Shown in pieces: positions 5,469 to 5,862 of a stretch of DNA of 5,862 bases. Location of the stretch: contig CAYWJW010000074.1 in NCBI GenBank assembly GCA_964458795.1, forward strand, positions 1 through 5,862. Reading direction: 5' to 3'. Below the pieces are notes generated by a model. The model made no database searches. It was given only the letters and a program-made list of their open reading frames with translations, and was not told where the DNA came from. This DNA is from JAJTHY01 sp964458795 (GTDB lineage: Bacteria > Pseudomonadota > Alphaproteobacteria > Rickettsiales > Midichloriaceae). A program made the position numbers and the translations under genes. Numbering within the stretch: position 1 is the first letter of the stretch; the number at the start of each line of letters is the position of its first letter.

Positions 5469-5548
5469 GCACAATTTTCCTATCTTATATTTATAGTATA
5501 TTTGACAGAGAATGGTTATGGAAGTCCCACTTGAAAATATTTTCAAGT
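5469..5548 (-). repeat. Intergenic duplicated block, copy B
   Basis: This is the Smr-gene copy of the block at 1653-1735. GCACAATT and TATCTTATATTTAT are identical in both. By hand I count about 35 identities in the 39-base column from GCACAATT through TTGAC, with one gap. ATGGAAGTCCC (5518-5528) differs from copy A at one base. The 11-12 bases between these blocks are not conserved, and the palindrome arms differ while the core AAAATATTTT is the same. Confidence 0.75.
5495..5548 (-). promoter_or_regulatory. Promoter of the Smr gene, 6S-promoter-like
   Basis: On the minus strand, TATACT (5500-5495) is the -10 element and TTCCAT (5523-5518) lies 17 bases upstream at the -35 position. A perfect 20-bp palindrome, ACTTGAAAATATTTTCAAGT (5529-5548), falls at about -41 to -60 relative to a start near 5488, the UP-element position. 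Layout and much of the sequence equal the promoter at 1680-1735. Confidence 0.55.
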
Positions 5549-5592
5549 TACTTTTGAGGGGGTTGTTAATTTATGCCTCCTCCCTTCCTTAC

Positions 5593-5799
5593 CTAAGCAC
5601 GTTCGTGGCCTTCACTTTTATTCAATCTCTCTACTATACTCTTATGCTTTCTTTTACTCTCCTTAAGCTTCGCTTCAATACCCTTTTCTTTAGCAACTTT
5701 TTCCATTGCTCCCTCTGGAAGCTTAGTTGTATCTTTCTTTGCTTCTCTCATAAATGTTTTAAAGGCTGATTCCATTTCTCGTACATGTTCCTTCAACAT
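5593..5799 (-). CDS. Small lysine/glutamate-rich protein of unknown function
   Basis: This frame codes for 68 residues from ATG 5799, which has GAGG five bases upstream; GTG 5805 would add two residues and uses AAGGGG. The product is highly charged, has no cysteine or membrane segment, and looks like one or two long amphipathic helices (EHVREMESAFKTFMREAKKD, then KLKESKRKHKSIVERLNK). I do not recognise a family. The frame stays open to the right edge of the window, so it could instead be the C-terminus of a larger protein. I prefer the short form because a second frame (5862-5814) ends in TAA 14 bases before this ATG, a normal operon spacing. The gene ends 44 bases before the palindrome at the Smr promoter. 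Confidence 0.5.
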   Translation of the reverse strand: MLKEHVREMESAFKTFMREAKKDTTKLPEGAMEKVAKEKGIEAKLKESKRKHKSIVERLNKSEGHERA

Positions 5800-5813
5800 T
5801 ATCACCTCACCCC

Positions 5814-5862
5814 TTAAAAATGGCCTTGTTTCACTCTCGCCAAGTAAAGTTGCCTTAGTCTG
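5814..5862 (-). CDS. Possible C-terminal end of an upstream gene, cut by the window edge
   Basis: One minus-strand frame reads RLRQLYLARVKQGHF and then TAA at 5816-5814, just ahead of the AAGGGG/GAGG ribosome sites of the small gene. The tail is too short to assign a family, and a competing frame through the same bases is also open. This is a tentative partial feature. Confidence 0.25.
   Translation of the reverse strand, partial: RLRQLYLARVKQGHF

Noticed and set aside
5529..5548. Heat-shock (sigma32-type) promoter, because the palindrome contains CTTGAAA
   Set aside because: No CCCCAT-type -10 is found at the required distance, and the corresponding site in the other copy lacks CTTGAA.
5291..5769. 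Two overlapping plus-strand frames with hydrophobic, membrane-like translations
   Set aside because: They lie antisense to the Smr gene, its promoter palindrome and the small charged gene; hydrophobicity follows from reading lysine/glutamate codons backwards, and no ribosome site precedes them.

Overview
The window looks like the chromosome of an AT-rich, host-associated alphaproteobacterium, most likely from the Rickettsiales or a similar endosymbiont lineage. The clues are a large ankyrin-repeat protein of the kind common in Rickettsiales, a DUF2336 protein (a largely alphaproteobacterial family), an Smr protein with the alphaproteobacterial N-terminal layout, AT-rich spacers and tRNA genes that encode their own CCA. 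The genus cannot be fixed from sequence alone.

Left part (1-1740). A nucleotide-sugar aminotransferase of the DegT/ArnB type is on the plus strand. It is followed by a tRNA-Gly(GCC)/tRNA-Ala(UGC) pair with a recognisable promoter. Facing this pair on the minus strand is a structured, non-coding stretch of about 190 nt that I read as a 6S RNA (ssrS). It can form a closing stem, has a C-rich 5' bubble strand and a 3'-side hairpin, and has a strong-looking promoter at about 1680-1735.

Middle part (1747-4743). Two minus-strand genes are separated by 57 nt: a 605-residue ankyrin-repeat protein that probably starts at TTG, and upstream of it a 373-residue DUF2336 helical-repeat protein. Both look like protein-protein interaction scaffolds; the ankyrin protein is a candidate secreted effector.

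Right part (4744-5862). tRNA-Thr(UGU) is on the plus strand, convergent with an Smr-domain gene on the minus strand. A short lysine/glutamate-rich unknown gene follows, and the right edge cuts through what may be the end of another gene.

The main unexpected observation is a duplicated regulatory block. The promoter and first ~20 transcribed bases of the 6S-like RNA (1653-1735) recur at 5469-5548, directly upstream of the Smr gene. About 35 of 39 bases match across the -10/5'-leader block and 10 of 11 at the -35 side. In both copies a palindrome with the same AAAATATTTT core but different arms sits where an UP element would be. The Smr gene thus appears to be driven by a copy of a stable-RNA promoter, with an mRNA leader that imitates the 5' end of the 6S RNA. 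No mobile element, CRISPR array or integrase is visible.
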